NCBI GenBank assembly: GCA_020161435.1
Contig: JAIUNV010000002.1
Location: 310,001-374,000 of the forward strand
DNA from: Bacteroidota bacterium
Lineage (GTDB): Bacteria; Bacteroidota; Bacteroidia; Chitinophagales; Chitinophagaceae
Direction of reading: 5' to 3'
DNA: 64,000 nt
In this document: piece after piece, positions 1 to 9,020 of the stretch
Layout of the letters: each line of letters opens with the position of its first letter
Position numbering within the stretch: position 1 is the first letter of the stretch
The notes under the pieces: model-generated
Database searches by the model: none
What the model saw: only the letters and a program-made list of their open reading frames with translations
Told to the model about the DNA's origin: nothing
Translations under genes and position numbers: made by a program

Positions 1-119
1 CTGGGAATCCAGTCTTTTTTTTCTGCAGCCAATGCTTGCAGCTGGTCTCTGAATGCGGGTTGATACTCATCGGCATGTTCAACCGGGTAATTGCCCCAGT
101 TGGTGATATTGCGTTTCAT
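1..119 (-). CDS. FAD-binding oxidoreductase (DprE1-like), N-terminal fragment
   Basis: Only the first 39 codons lie in the window; the gene continues beyond position 1. The ATG is the complement of 117-119 and the peptide begins MKRNITNWGNYP, followed by an acidic, aromatic stretch. An N-terminal 'NWGNYP' is, from memory, typical of FAD-linked oxidases of the decaprenylphosphoryl-ribose oxidase (DprE1) type. The assignment is supported mostly by the neighbour: the UbiA-family gene just upstream on the same strand looks like the enzyme that makes the polyprenyl-phosphate ribose that DprE1-type enzymes oxidise. The spacing of 86 bp is compatible with one transcript. With so little sequence the family call is an inference. 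Confidence 0.55.
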   Translation of the reverse strand, partial: MKRNITNWGNYPVEHADEYQPAFRDQLQALAAEKKDWIP

Positions 120-205
120 ACTCACGGTCTCCTATGATGCATGCAGGCGTGCATGCTGTATATTTTCATCACTGCAAAAGCGTTGCTTTTGTAATGTGGT
201 AAGGG

Positions 206-1099
206 TTATTCAAAAAACGTGATGGTACTCTTAAGGTATACCAAAAAGTAAAACGAGGCACCCCAAAGTGCCATGCATATTTGCAAAAAACGATCGCCGA
301 TAAAAATGCGGGTTGGCGAACCCGAACGCTCCAATACAAATACAATTTGCAAATACCGCAGTATGCCCACCAGCACAAACAAGCAGGTATAATACAAGCG
401 ATAGGTGCCCATGCGTTGTATTACTTCGGGGCTCATGGTGTACATGAAATACGCTACCACAATGACGGCACACACCAGCGACAAACTCACGTTTAAAAAA
501 TCGAGGTTATAGCCTTTGATACTTTTGCGCATATCTGTACCCGACTTCAGTTTCAGCAAAACATCATCCCGACGCTTACCAATGGCCATAAACAGCGCCA
601 GCAAAAACACCATGATGATAAGCCACTCTGAAATGGGAACAACAGTAATAATGGAACCACCTTTTACCCGAAACACAAAGCCCACGGCAATGATAACAAT
701 GTCGAGTATCGGGATGTTTTTTAACCCTAATGAATACCCCACGTTGAGCAAAAAGTAAATACCCAACACAAACAAGAATTTCATTTTGGGATTGGCCATG
801 TATGCCAATGCAAAACCTGCAATAAGCAGCAGCGCCGCAATGGCCAATGCCATCGCAGGTTGAATGAGCCCCGCAGCCAACGGCCGCTTACACTTGGTAG
901 GATGCTTGCGGTCATCTTCACGGTCGCGGTAATCATTGAGGATATAAATGGTGCTGGCCACAAAGGAGAAGGCAAAAAAGCCCGGCACCAGCATCAGCAG
1001 TTTTTCTGTGTTGAACATTTCGCCGGCAAAAAACAGCGGTATCAACAGAAATAAATTCTTGACCCACTCTTTAGGGCGTAGCAGTTGGATGTATTTCAT
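206..1099 (-). CDS. UbiA-family decaprenyl-phosphate phosphoribosyltransferase-like protein
   Basis: A 297-residue integral membrane prenyltransferase-fold protein with about 8-9 hydrophobic segments. The first aspartate motif is NDYRD at residues 55-59, followed by DRKHP and KRPLA (63-75). A second conserved block reads FVFRVKGG and later GKRRDD. This NDxxD...DRxHPxKxxRPLA pattern is the one known for 5-phosphoribosyl-diphosphate:polyprenyl-phosphate transferases rather than for menaquinone or heme O synthases. The product would be polyprenyl-phosphoryl-phosphoribose, precursor of a polyprenyl-phosphate ribose or arabinose donor. An in-frame TTG lies two codons upstream (1105), but the ATG at 1099 is the better start. 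It is followed by the FAD oxidoreductase and faces a GT-C-like gene divergently, which fits one pathway. Confidence 0.8.
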   Translation of the reverse strand: MKYIQLLRPKEWVKNLFLLIPLFFAGEMFNTEKLLMLVPGFFAFSFVASTIYILNDYRDREDDRKHPTKCKRPLAAGLIQPAMALAIAALLLIAGFALAYMANPKMKFLFVLGIYFLLNVGYSLGLKNIPILDIVIIAVGFVFRVKGGSIITVVPISEWLIIMVFLLALFMAIGKRRDDVLLKLKSGTDMRKSIKGYNLDFLNVSLSLVCAVIVVAYFMYTMSPEVIQRMGTYRLYYTCLFVLVGILRYLQIVFVLERSGSPTRIFIGDRFLQICMALWGASFYFLVYLKSTITFFE

Positions 1100-1328
1100 C
1101 TGCAATAAAGGTTAGTACCCGAAAACTGCCGGAAACATACAGCTTGGGTGTGTAAGTGCTTGGTTTAAGTGTATGTGTAAAGGTAACGGCATCATGTAAA
1201 TAAATCATGAATAAGCGATTGTTTTTCAGTATATCTACCCAAAGCAAAAGACCTTTTGCCTTCCATCAAAACCAAACACGCTGCGTATAGGTTTACTGAA
1301 TATTTTTACGCCCTATACCCTCCTAGCC

Positions 1329-2984
1329 ATGCAACCAACCAAACTACAACGACTCCTTTTCACTTCCGACATCCTCATCATTATTGCCTTTGCATTGGTG
1401 CCGCTTTTCAGCACTTTTCCGTATCGGGTCAATATCTTCCTGTCTTGGGAAGGCGCTTACCGCATTTCGCAGGGCCAAACACCGTTTCAAGATTTTGGCC
1501 TGCCCATGGGCTATATGTTTTGGGTGGTACCTGCATTCTTTTTCAAAATATTCGGCCCCAGCCTGGTCACATTGGTAAAGGCACAAGTCTTCATCAACAT
1601 TCTGTCTGGCTTGGCTTTCAGGAGCATGCTCAAATCACTTCAGGTGCAGCCCGGACTCAGGCTGGCCGGCGTATTGCTCTTTTGTTTGTCATTTTCTTTT
1701 TTCAATTTTTGGCCCTGGTACAACCACACAGTCATCGTGTATGAATTTGTAGCATTGGCCCTTTTACTTAAAGCCATCACGAGCCAAAACAAACTCCGTT
1801 TGCTGTGGTTTGCGGCTGGTGGTGCTTTCCTGTTCATCAGCTTTTTTACCAAGCAAGATGGTGGCGGCATGGCCATTGTGATTGGCCTCGCATTGATTGG
1901 CTACGCCAGTATTGCCGATAAAAAATGGTGGTACCTGCCCGCAGCGTTGGCCGGTACAGCATTGGCAGCCGCCTTTTTCTTACTGCCCCTGCGGGGAACC
2001 GATTTTGGCTACTGGTTCAATCATGGCCAGCCACCGCACAACTCCCGGTTGTCGGCGTTTGATATTGTAGATGAATTCTTCACTAATTCGCAGTGGATTA
2101 AGTTTTACCTGTTCATCATTTTACTACTCATGCTGCCCCGTCTGCTAAAATGGAAACAACTGTGGGCCGATAAAATGATGATGCTGTTTTTCCTGCTTAC
2201 TGTGGGCATTTTGGCCGAAGCCAGCATCTTTCAAATCACCAGTTACACGCCACCCGACAACAATATTTTCTTTCACAGTTTTGCTGCTGTTTTCATTTTG
2301 CAATTGTTGGGCCAGCGCATGGCCGACCTCAATTTCAATTCAATTAAAACTATTACTGTGGTAATGGCCGGCATGCTGCTTTGGTGGAGCGGCACGTATT
2401 GGAAATACATCAACCGCATTGTAAGCAGGGCCAATAGTGGAGAGCAAACAGCCGCTGCCGCCGTGGGCAGAAACACGTACATGATTAAGTCGGACTCATC
2501 AGATGTACCCATGAGTAAATGGATTTTTTCGAACAGAAAAGGCTTTGAAAAAATTTACATGCCGCCTTCAACTGTTGAAGGAATTGAACGAGTGATGATG
2601 ATGGATGCGGTAACCAAACCTACTGACAAACCTCGTCGTATTCTCAACTTTACAGAACTGACACCGCTCATTTTGGAAATGAAATACGAACAAGACCGCG
2701 GCATTCATATTCCACTGTGGCACCACCGTGGCGTAGCCATGTTCGACAGAGAAACCAAGCTGTACACCGACCGTGTACACAATAAATACTACGATTTGGT
2801 TTTGTTTGAATACATGCCAAAGCTCAACAACTTCTTTCCATTTGAAGTACGTGACTCACTGCTGACCAACTATGAACTGGTAGATTCGTTTCATGCGCCA
2901 CGCCGCCCGACTGATACCTGGATTGAAGTGTTTGTACCAAAGCATGCCGCCAAAGACAGCAGCGCTACTTCCCCTTTACAATAA
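1329..2984 (+). CDS. GT-C-like multi-spanning membrane glycosyltransferase
   Basis: A 551-residue protein with around ten hydrophobic helices over residues 1-380 and a soluble C-terminal part. The first extracytoplasmic loop contains WEGAYRISQG followed by PFQDF. This matches the acidic-residue loop of GT39/ArnT-type GT-C enzymes, which use polyprenyl-phosphate sugars and carry a catalytic Asp or Glu there. The likely role is transfer of a lipid-linked sugar to a glycan or protein on the outer face of the inner membrane. It is divergent from the UbiA-like gene, so a polyprenyl-phosphate pentose is a reasonable but unproven donor. Its 3' end overlaps the convergent acyltransferase gene by 20 bp. 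Substrate and acceptor are unknown. Confidence 0.6.
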   Translation: MQPTKLQRLLFTSDILIIIAFALVPLFSTFPYRVNIFLSWEGAYRISQGQTPFQDFGLPMGYMFWVVPAFFFKIFGPSLVTLVKAQVFINILSGLAFRSMLKSLQVQPGLRLAGVLLFCLSFSFFNFWPWYNHTVIVYEFVALALLLKAITSQNKLRLLWFAAGGAFLFISFFTKQDGGGMAIVIGLALIGYASIADKKWWYLPAALAGTALAAAFFLLPLRGTDFGYWFNHGQPPHNSRLSAFDIVDEFFTNSQWIKFYLFIILLLMLPRLLKWKQLWADKMMMLFFLLTVGILAEASIFQITSYTPPDNNIFFHSFAAVFILQLLGQRMADLNFNSIKTITVVMAGMLLWWSGTYWKYINRIVSRANSGEQTAAAAVGRNTYMIKSDSSDVPMSKWIFSNRKGFEKIYMPPSTVEGIERVMMMDAVTKPTDKPRRILNFTELTPLILEMKYEQDRGIHIPLWHHRGVAMFDRETKLYTDRVHNKYYDLVLFEYMPKLNNFFPFEVRDSLLTNYELVDSFHAPRRPTDTWIEVFVPKHAAKDSSATSPLQ

Positions 2985-4134
2985 CAGCAAACTTGTCTTT
3001 CCATTTCAGGAACCAGCTTTCAAACCAATGGTAAGAAGCAATGCTGATGGCGAGGCTCAATGCCAGTGCCAGCAACATTTCTGCAAATGAAATACCCGGG
3101 CTGCGGCGGTCGAGGTGCAGTTTGTCAAATACCACACCAGCTGCAATAATGCCTACAAAATGCAGGCAGTACAAGCCATACGTGTACACGCCCAATTTTG
3201 AAATGCGTTTCAAGGATTGCATTTTGAACAGCGAATGTTTGCTGTAGTTCTGCTCCATAATAATGGCGCCAAACACAATAGCAATAATCAGGCGTTCAAA
3301 AACCAGCACCACAGGAATGGGTGGCAGTATGTCTTTTTTGAAAAATAAAATAGCAAAAGCCATTACATAAATACCGGCGATTACCCGTTTGGGTAAGGCT
3401 TCCCAAAACTGCATAAAGCGTTTGCTGAAAACGGCACCGTAGGCCAACAGTCCACCCCAGGCCATATCGCCAATCACAGCAAATGTGTGGAAGTAACGTA
3501 CACCGTAATCATGCTCATCATTGTTGGTGTAAAAGCTGCGGAAAATGAGTGTGCCAATAATGATACCCACCATTAGTACCGGCAGCAACCGTAGCTTGAT
3601 AAACCGAACCAAAACCGGCCAGCTCAGGTAAAACTGTTCTTCTACTGCTACTGACCAAAGCACAGAAAGAATCAATGCATCTGGCACTACGGGCCAGCTG
3701 TGCATGAAGTCGAAGTTGTTGGCCAAGAGTACATAGTACCAGATATTGGCTACTTCATCGGGCTGGCCACCCAAGGCTATTTTTATTTGTGGAAACACCA
3801 CAAAGCCTAAAAAAATACAGGCATAAAACAAGGGCCAGATGCGCAAAATACGCCGCACATAAAACTTGCCCACGTTGATATCGCCGGCAAATTCCTTTTC
3901 TTTTATCAGCAAATAAGTAATGAGAAAACCGCTGAGTACAAAAAAGAAATTCACCCCAAGATTACCATTCTGAAACAGCCCATTGGTGAGGTCATACCAT
4001 TGCGTACCCTTCAGGTTGCTGAAAATGGTTTTATTGCTATGAAACAAAAACACAACAAAGAAGGAGAAGAAACGCAGGCCATCCAGGTTGGGAAAAAAGA
4101 TTTGCGGTTTCTTTTGTGCGGTAGCATTGCTCAT
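2965..4134 (-). CDS. Acyltransferase 3 (OafA-like) family membrane protein
   Basis: A 389-residue protein that begins with the family hallmark LDGLRFFSFFVVFLFH, placing the conserved histidine in the first transmembrane helix. About ten hydrophobic helices follow, and GGLLAYG and CLHFVG segments are typical of the family. Members O-acetylate or otherwise O-acylate surface glycans such as O-antigen or succinoglycan. It is the most promoter-distal gene of the minus-strand EPS block, 16 bp after the TolC-like gene, which suggests that it decorates the polymer made by this locus. The last codons overlap the end of the convergent GT-C-like gene. Acyl donor and acceptor cannot be told from sequence. 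Confidence 0.85.
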   Translation of the reverse strand: MSNATAQKKPQIFFPNLDGLRFFSFFVVFLFHSNKTIFSNLKGTQWYDLTNGLFQNGNLGVNFFFVLSGFLITYLLIKEKEFAGDINVGKFYVRRILRIWPLFYACIFLGFVVFPQIKIALGGQPDEVANIWYYVLLANNFDFMHSWPVVPDALILSVLWSVAVEEQFYLSWPVLVRFIKLRLLPVLMVGIIIGTLIFRSFYTNNDEHDYGVRYFHTFAVIGDMAWGGLLAYGAVFSKRFMQFWEALPKRVIAGIYVMAFAILFFKKDILPPIPVVLVFERLIIAIVFGAIIMEQNYSKHSLFKMQSLKRISKLGVYTYGLYCLHFVGIIAAGVVFDKLHLDRRSPGISFAEMLLALALSLAISIASYHWFESWFLKWKDKFAVIVKGK

Positions 4135-4150
4135 ATGTGTGCAGTAGAAA

Positions 4151-4855
4151 TTAACGCAAGCCTTTAATTACGTCATCCAACGGAACGAGGATGTATTTTT
4201 CAATTTCGATACGGGCAATTTCACGGTTGCGTTGGGTATTGATTTTCTTCGTCATTTCCTCGTTGTACTTTTTCAATGCATCATTGTACGCATCTTCAGT
4301 AGCAGCACCGTTTTCAAAGTCGCTTTCTACTTTTAAAAAGTTGAGGTATTCGGCAGAAGTCGATTTGGTTTGTACATCCAACAGTGCTGAATACATCAAA
4401 AAATCTTCATAGTTTTTCAGGATGATGGCCTTGATTTCGCCATAGGTTTTTGAACGTTCCGCATGTGCAATGGCTACATTTTGCTCGGCCACCCGAATGT
4501 CTTTTGCCCGTGTAAACATCACACCCAGCGGCAATTGCAAACCGATATTGTACCGCGGAAAAAGGTTGGCCTGATTTTGTGTTGGCTGACTTCCTTTGAT
4601 AGAAAATTCATTGAGGTTACCCGTCACAATCAGCTGGTTCATGATGGTGCGTTTGGAACGCTGCAATTGTTGCTGTGCGATGATTTCATTGCGGTCGGCA
4701 ATTTCCATATCGGGGCCGGGCAGTGCCAGTTCTATCAATCGCTGACGGATGTCTTTGATAGTAGAATCAGGTCTCATTTGGGGTGATTGTGCAACAGCCG
4801 CTACACTGCTCAGCAACAATGCAATCATCAGGCAGCTATACTTTCCGGGTTTCAT
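4151..4855 (-). CDS. Secreted TolC-like (outer membrane efflux family) half protein
   Basis: A 234-residue protein with an N-terminal signal peptide (hydrophobic core LMIALLLSSVAAVAQ). The rest is mainly helical and charged, with a short beta-type stretch (YNIGLQLPLGV) and long helices rich in E, K and A. The order of helices, a strand such as IGLQLPLGV and then long coiled helices resembles one half of a TolC/OEP protomer, which normally has about 400-480 residues. Only one repeat is present, so it is probably not a classical trimeric efflux duct. It lies between the O-antigen ligase and an acyltransferase, so a role in polymer export or periplasmic organisation is possible. The function is not known to me. 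Confidence 0.55.
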   Translation of the reverse strand: MKPGKYSCLMIALLLSSVAAVAQSPQMRPDSTIKDIRQRLIELALPGPDMEIADRNEIIAQQQLQRSKRTIMNQLIVTGNLNEFSIKGSQPTQNQANLFPRYNIGLQLPLGVMFTRAKDIRVAEQNVAIAHAERSKTYGEIKAIILKNYEDFLMYSALLDVQTKSTSAEYLNFLKVESDFENGAATEDAYNDALKKYNEEMTKKINTQRNREIARIEIEKYILVPLDDVIKGLR

Positions 4856-4893
4856 AAGCGTGGAGATTTGTTTTAAAAGTAGGTAATCGGGCT

Positions 4894-6354
4894 TTACTGT
4901 TCTTCTTCCTCCCAGGCAATGTTGGGGTCATCAAACTGTTTGAGTCGTCCAATGACGGCCATCAGCGCAAAGAAAAATAAGATGCCGGGCATTTGGCCAA
5001 TGGCTATTTGTCCGTAGTGGGCTACAATTTGCGCAAACAATGCCGCCGCCATGGCGCAGTACAATGCTTTGATGGTAGGATTTCTTGACCGGTAATAATG
5101 ATGCACACATTGTTGCATCATCACAAAGTACAACAGGCACAAAATAACCAGGCCTATCCAGCCAGCTTCCAAGGCAAATTTGAGGTAGCCGCTGTCGGTA
5201 GGAAAGCCAGCCAGTTCATGCCCGGGATTGTATCGTTCGCCTTCTACCCCATTCGTAGCCAATCCGCCACCCATGGGATGCGACAGCATGTATGGCCGAA
5301 TTAATTCTCTGTTTTCATCCCGCACTTTCAGCGATGCATCGTTGGTGCCATTCATGAGGGTACGAACCCGGTTGATGGCGGCATTATTGACTGGCCCAAA
5401 TAAGATAAACGCCAATGCCAACAATGAAACCCCGGTAAAAATGAGTGTTCGTTTCTGCTGAAAATTCATGAGGATGTAAATAGCGACACCAATTGCAAAA
5501 ACGATGTACGATGTACGGGTGCCAGAATACACGGCGCCTAAAACCATGGCCACACATGCAAAGTACAACCAGCGTTTGTATGCTGCAAAAGGTTTGAACT
5601 GTGATAATACCAATGCAATAACGGCAGTATAACCCAACAAAATACCACTGGCAGCAGGGTCGCTTAAAAATGACATTTTACGGAACATGCCACCCTGATA
5701 ATAGAGTTTCACTTTGTGCGGATCACTCATGAGCCAACGGGTTTCGAAACCAAAAAAATCGAACCACTGCTGTTTGCAGGCATAGAGCCCAGCCAGCACA
5801 CACATGATGAGCCAGAACTTAAAAAAGCGAACAATTTTGGGCAAATCGTCGAGCAACAAATAAGCGATGTAATAAATAAGCAGAAAGGCGAGTACTTTCC
5901 GATAATAGAAAATAAGCCCGGACATGCTGCGCATATTGGGATTGAAAAACTCAACGAGTAAATACGCAGTGTAGATGATGAGCATGATGCTTACCGGCTG
6001 CCGTACAAAACCATCTATCTTTTGCTGCTGCACTTTTTTGCGTAGCAAAGCACTCATGAGTACCAGTACCGTTAATAATTCGGCGCCAATACCCACTGGT
6101 AAATCTGTTCCCAATACACGCCCCGGCATAAACATGATGAACGTGTAGGCAAATAGCGCATAAAAACCAAAGTAAGGATTGCCCAATACAGCCAATACGA
6201 AACCAATACCCAATGGCGCTGCTGCTACAGCCATTGCCAGCACCAGTTGGTTGGATGCCACCAGAAAAGCCACCACAGCTGTAATGGCAATTAAAACTGC
6301 TTTACCGATGAGGGTATCAATCCATGCTTTGTATGTATTTGATGCCAGTCTCAT
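4894..6354 (-). CDS. O-antigen ligase / Wzy-like polymerase family protein
   Basis: A 486-residue protein with about 11-12 transmembrane helices and one large periplasmic loop. That loop contains GHELAGFPTDSGYLKFALEAG, where His-x(n)-Asp-Ser-Gly-Tyr is characteristic of the Wzy_C/O-antigen ligase domain. A conserved arginine segment (SGTRTSY) precedes it. Proteins of this family either polymerise undecaprenyl-linked repeat units or ligate a polymer to an acceptor. In a locus with an initiating sugar transferase, a flippase and a Wzc-like protein, a polymerase role is the simpler reading. It begins 3 bp after a 34-residue membrane peptide gene. Polymerase versus ligase cannot be separated by sequence alone. 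Confidence 0.8.
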   Translation of the reverse strand: MRLASNTYKAWIDTLIGKAVLIAITAVVAFLVASNQLVLAMAVAAAPLGIGFVLAVLGNPYFGFYALFAYTFIMFMPGRVLGTDLPVGIGAELLTVLVLMSALLRKKVQQQKIDGFVRQPVSIMLIIYTAYLLVEFFNPNMRSMSGLIFYYRKVLAFLLIYYIAYLLLDDLPKIVRFFKFWLIMCVLAGLYACKQQWFDFFGFETRWLMSDPHKVKLYYQGGMFRKMSFLSDPAASGILLGYTAVIALVLSQFKPFAAYKRWLYFACVAMVLGAVYSGTRTSYIVFAIGVAIYILMNFQQKRTLIFTGVSLLALAFILFGPVNNAAINRVRTLMNGTNDASLKVRDENRELIRPYMLSHPMGGGLATNGVEGERYNPGHELAGFPTDSGYLKFALEAGWIGLVILCLLYFVMMQQCVHHYYRSRNPTIKALYCAMAAALFAQIVAHYGQIAIGQMPGILFFFALMAVIGRLKQFDDPNIAWEEEEQ

Positions 6355-6357
6355 ACT

Positions 6358-6462
6358 TTAGAAAAACAACACTTTCATGAAAATAAATAACATGGCCACT
6401 GCAATCATGGTGGTAAGAATTACTTCCAGTATGCGATCATTTGTGCTGTTACGTTGTGCCAT
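6358..6462 (-). CDS. 34-residue single-span membrane peptide
   Basis: A short open frame, ATG (complement of 6460-6462) to TAA, encoding 34 residues. A polar N-terminus (MAQRNSTNDR) is followed by one hydrophobic helix of about 20 residues ending in KVLFF. It fits between the upstream glycosyltransferase stop (6472) and the O-antigen ligase start (6354), leaving only 9 and 3 bp, as expected of a translated operon member. It has a charged cytoplasmic-type head and one membrane span. No family is recognised. It could be a small accessory subunit of the polymerase or simply a leader peptide. Confidence 0.5.
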   Translation of the reverse strand: MAQRNSTNDRILEVILTTMIAVAMLFIFMKVLFF

Positions 6463-6471
6463 ATGCTTCTA

Positions 6472-7671
6472 TTAAATTCCTGCTTTTTGCATCGCATTAA
6501 ACATAGCAGCAATGGAAGCAGCCCATGTATGCGACAAAGCAAAGGCTTTTCGATTTGCTTGCATGGCGGCATCACCCGGCTGTTGTAAATATGCGTTGAT
6601 TGCCGCTGCAAAATCTTCTTGGCTTTCCGCTGTTTTTACATAGGGTTCAAACATTTCCATAGCTACAGTTTTGGTGGCTACAATATCTTTTCCCAATGCC
6701 AGATACTCATCTATTTTTCTGGGATAATTGCCAATAGTGAGTTCATTAAGCACCTGTGGATTGATACACACATCAAAATGCTGTATATAGGCATACAAGG
6801 ATGCAGCAGGCTTAGTACCCAAGAAATGCACGTTCGGCAATTGATGCAGTATGCTGTTGCGAAATGCCTCATCTTCCGGCCCCACCAATACCAACGATGC
6901 CTTTACATGTTGAGCTACATGCTCCAGCAATTCTATCCCCAACCTTGATTGTATCAATGCGCCTGTATAGCCAATGATTGGCTTAGCAATGCCGGCCAAA
7001 TCTTCCGGACAAGGCAATGATTCAGTCTGCAAGCCACTAAAATCACAACCCTGACCAATATCGTAGCTATGCTGATTGTTTTGCTTGCCGTAATCGGACA
7101 AATACTTTGAATTGGCTACTACACAATTGGCTTTGGCCATGAGAGCAGGTTCCAGTCTTTTACCATGCTTACTGAAATACGGCTGTGCATTCAGATAATC
7201 ACGGATATAGTAAATCGTGGCTTTCACCGGCAGCAATTCATGAAGGTATTGTCCTCGAAAAAAATCATTATCGATGAGTAAGTACGGTTGCTGAAAATGT
7301 AGCTGCTGCATTCCTTTTTCAATATCTGCAGCAAGGCGCTGGTTGTTTCGTTTATTGAACCAGTCAAACAAACCTGCATGTCCAATCCAGTTGATGGATT
7401 CAAGAATAACAGTTGGTGTCAATACAAACAGGTTGGGTTGTACTTCCTCAATCAACAGGCTTCCAGATGCACGAACTTTTTTCCGTTGAATAATCTTTGC
7501 ATCCTTTCGCTGGCGAATAGCAGAAATACGATCGAGTGCCCGGTTGATGTACAACACCGGGTACTGCTTCGACAATTCCTCCGCCATGTTTTTGAAATTG
7601 CTGCCAATTTCAATATCCCAAGGCTGCAGGCCCATCATTACAAAGCTGGTATGTTGGTTGGTTGTACTCAT
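6472..7671 (-). CDS. GT-B fold glycosyltransferase (group 1 / TuaH-like)
   Basis: A 399-residue soluble glycosyltransferase. The C-terminal half has the nucleotide-sugar binding pattern of GT-B enzymes: IIGYTGALI, then LVLVGPEDEAF, and KIDEYLALGKDIVATKT where a conserved acidic residue binds the sugar donor. The N-terminal half carries DIEIGSNFKNMAEELS and NDFFRGQY. The ATG at 7671 overlaps the stop of the flippase gene in an ATGA arrangement, which suggests translational coupling. A TTG three codons upstream is a poorer start. It probably adds one sugar to the lipid-linked repeat unit at the cytoplasmic face. Donor and linkage are unknown. Confidence 0.8.
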   Translation of the reverse strand: MSTTNQHTSFVMMGLQPWDIEIGSNFKNMAEELSKQYPVLYINRALDRISAIRQRKDAKIIQRKKVRASGSLLIEEVQPNLFVLTPTVILESINWIGHAGLFDWFNKRNNQRLAADIEKGMQQLHFQQPYLLIDNDFFRGQYLHELLPVKATIYYIRDYLNAQPYFSKHGKRLEPALMAKANCVVANSKYLSDYGKQNNQHSYDIGQGCDFSGLQTESLPCPEDLAGIAKPIIGYTGALIQSRLGIELLEHVAQHVKASLVLVGPEDEAFRNSILHQLPNVHFLGTKPAASLYAYIQHFDVCINPQVLNELTIGNYPRKIDEYLALGKDIVATKTVAMEMFEPYVKTAESQEDFAAAINAYLQQPGDAAMQANRKAFALSHTWAASIAAMFNAMQKAGI

Positions 7672-9017
7672 TTTGCCCAAGCCAGTTTAGTTTTTGCAAT
7701 GCCCAACAAATATTGGTATGCATATATCATTTGCATGAATATCCGAGGTATTGATACATCAAACAAACGACGCATGATTAGCTGATTGATGATAAACACA
7801 AATGTATGAGCCGTTAGCACACCATAAGCAGCGCCTTTCAATCCAACGGAGCTGATGAACAAGTAACAGGCAATCACACTCACGGTCATCAGCACCATCA
7901 TCATGGTCATATTGATGTGTGGCTTTCCTGTTGAATCGAGCAGCGTACCAAACTGCCGCAAAAAAGGCATGAAAAAACTCACACATACACAAAGCTGCAA
8001 CAACTGCGTATAGCTGGTGTATTTTTCGCCGCCAATGAGGTATAAGAAAATTCCGGGCACTGCAATCACACACAATGCAGCAGGAATAACAATGGCCAGC
8101 CCAATGCCAACAGCACGTTCATACAAAGCACCTACTTCATTGTTTCCACCACCGGCATGCAGTGCTGCAGATTTGGGGAACAACACATCGGCCAATACCT
8201 GCGAAGGAATGTCGATAATATTGGTAAGCCTGGCACAAATACTTAATGGAGCAACCATCGCCGAAGAAATCAGCATAGAAGTCATGAAGTGGTCGGTGGT
8301 TCTGAACACAGAAGACGCAGCATTTGTACCCACAACATATTTACTGTAGTGTACAAACTTACTCACCCAAGCGGCATCCCAATGCCAGCGAAACCGGAAC
8401 ACACTATTGTGCTTCCACAGAATAAATATTGCCGATGCAAAGATGCCGGCGTTGTATGCCCAAACCAGTGCAGAGCCCGACATATCTAACCATCCGAAAG
8501 CCAGTAAAACAACGATGCTCAACGCCACTACCTGACGGATGAACAATGCATGAAATACCGGTTTGAAATTGGGATATACAGCCATGCGCCATTCAAAATA
8601 GGTGCTTACTCCTATGAGTATATTTCCGGGAATAAACCACAGCAACATTTCATTGAGGCCGGCTGCATGCAGCGGGGCTTCGATATTGAATAATGCCAGC
8701 AGCACCAATGCCACACTGGAGAGGCTTGTGATAAAAACATTGAGCCACATGGCGGCTGAATAAACGGCATCTTTTTCATCGGCTTTTGCTACATGGTAAA
8801 AGCGAATAAGGGCATTACGCACCATGCTTTGCCTGATGATTTCTATAATAGAACTGATGAGTAAAAATTGCGCCCATGTACCCAAAGAAGATTCGGTGAG
8901 TACTCTGGTAAGAATAACCGTACTGGCAATACCGAACACCAATGTACTGGCCTTAATGAGGGCGCTGTACAATCCTGCTTTGAGTGTAGAGCTGGCGGTA
9001 TGTGTATTGCTTGCCAT
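7668..9017 (-). CDS. Wzx-type oligosaccharide flippase (MATE/MVF superfamily)
   Basis: A 449-residue protein with 12 or so hydrophobic helices spread along its length and few soluble loops. The N-terminal helix contains TLVFGIASTVILTRVLTES, a segment common at the start of polysaccharide transporters of the Wzx/RfbX type. It would move undecaprenyl-diphosphate-linked repeat units across the inner membrane, for polymerisation by the O-antigen ligase-like protein encoded downstream. It starts 3 bp after the stop of the upstream acyltransferase and ends overlapping the next glycosyltransferase start, so it is firmly inside the operon. Confidence 0.85.
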   Translation of the reverse strand: MASNTHTASSTLKAGLYSALIKASTLVFGIASTVILTRVLTESSLGTWAQFLLISSIIEIIRQSMVRNALIRFYHVAKADEKDAVYSAAMWLNVFITSLSSVALVLLALFNIEAPLHAAGLNEMLLWFIPGNILIGVSTYFEWRMAVYPNFKPVFHALFIRQVVALSIVVLLAFGWLDMSGSALVWAYNAGIFASAIFILWKHNSVFRFRWHWDAAWVSKFVHYSKYVVGTNAASSVFRTTDHFMTSMLISSAMVAPLSICARLTNIIDIPSQVLADVLFPKSAALHAGGGNNEVGALYERAVGIGLAIVIPAALCVIAVPGIFLYLIGGEKYTSYTQLLQLCVCVSFFMPFLRQFGTLLDSTGKPHINMTMMMVLMTVSVIACYLFISSVGLKGAAYGVLTAHTFVFIINQLIMRRLFDVSIPRIFMQMIYAYQYLLGIAKTKLAWAK

Positions 9018-9020
9018 GAA

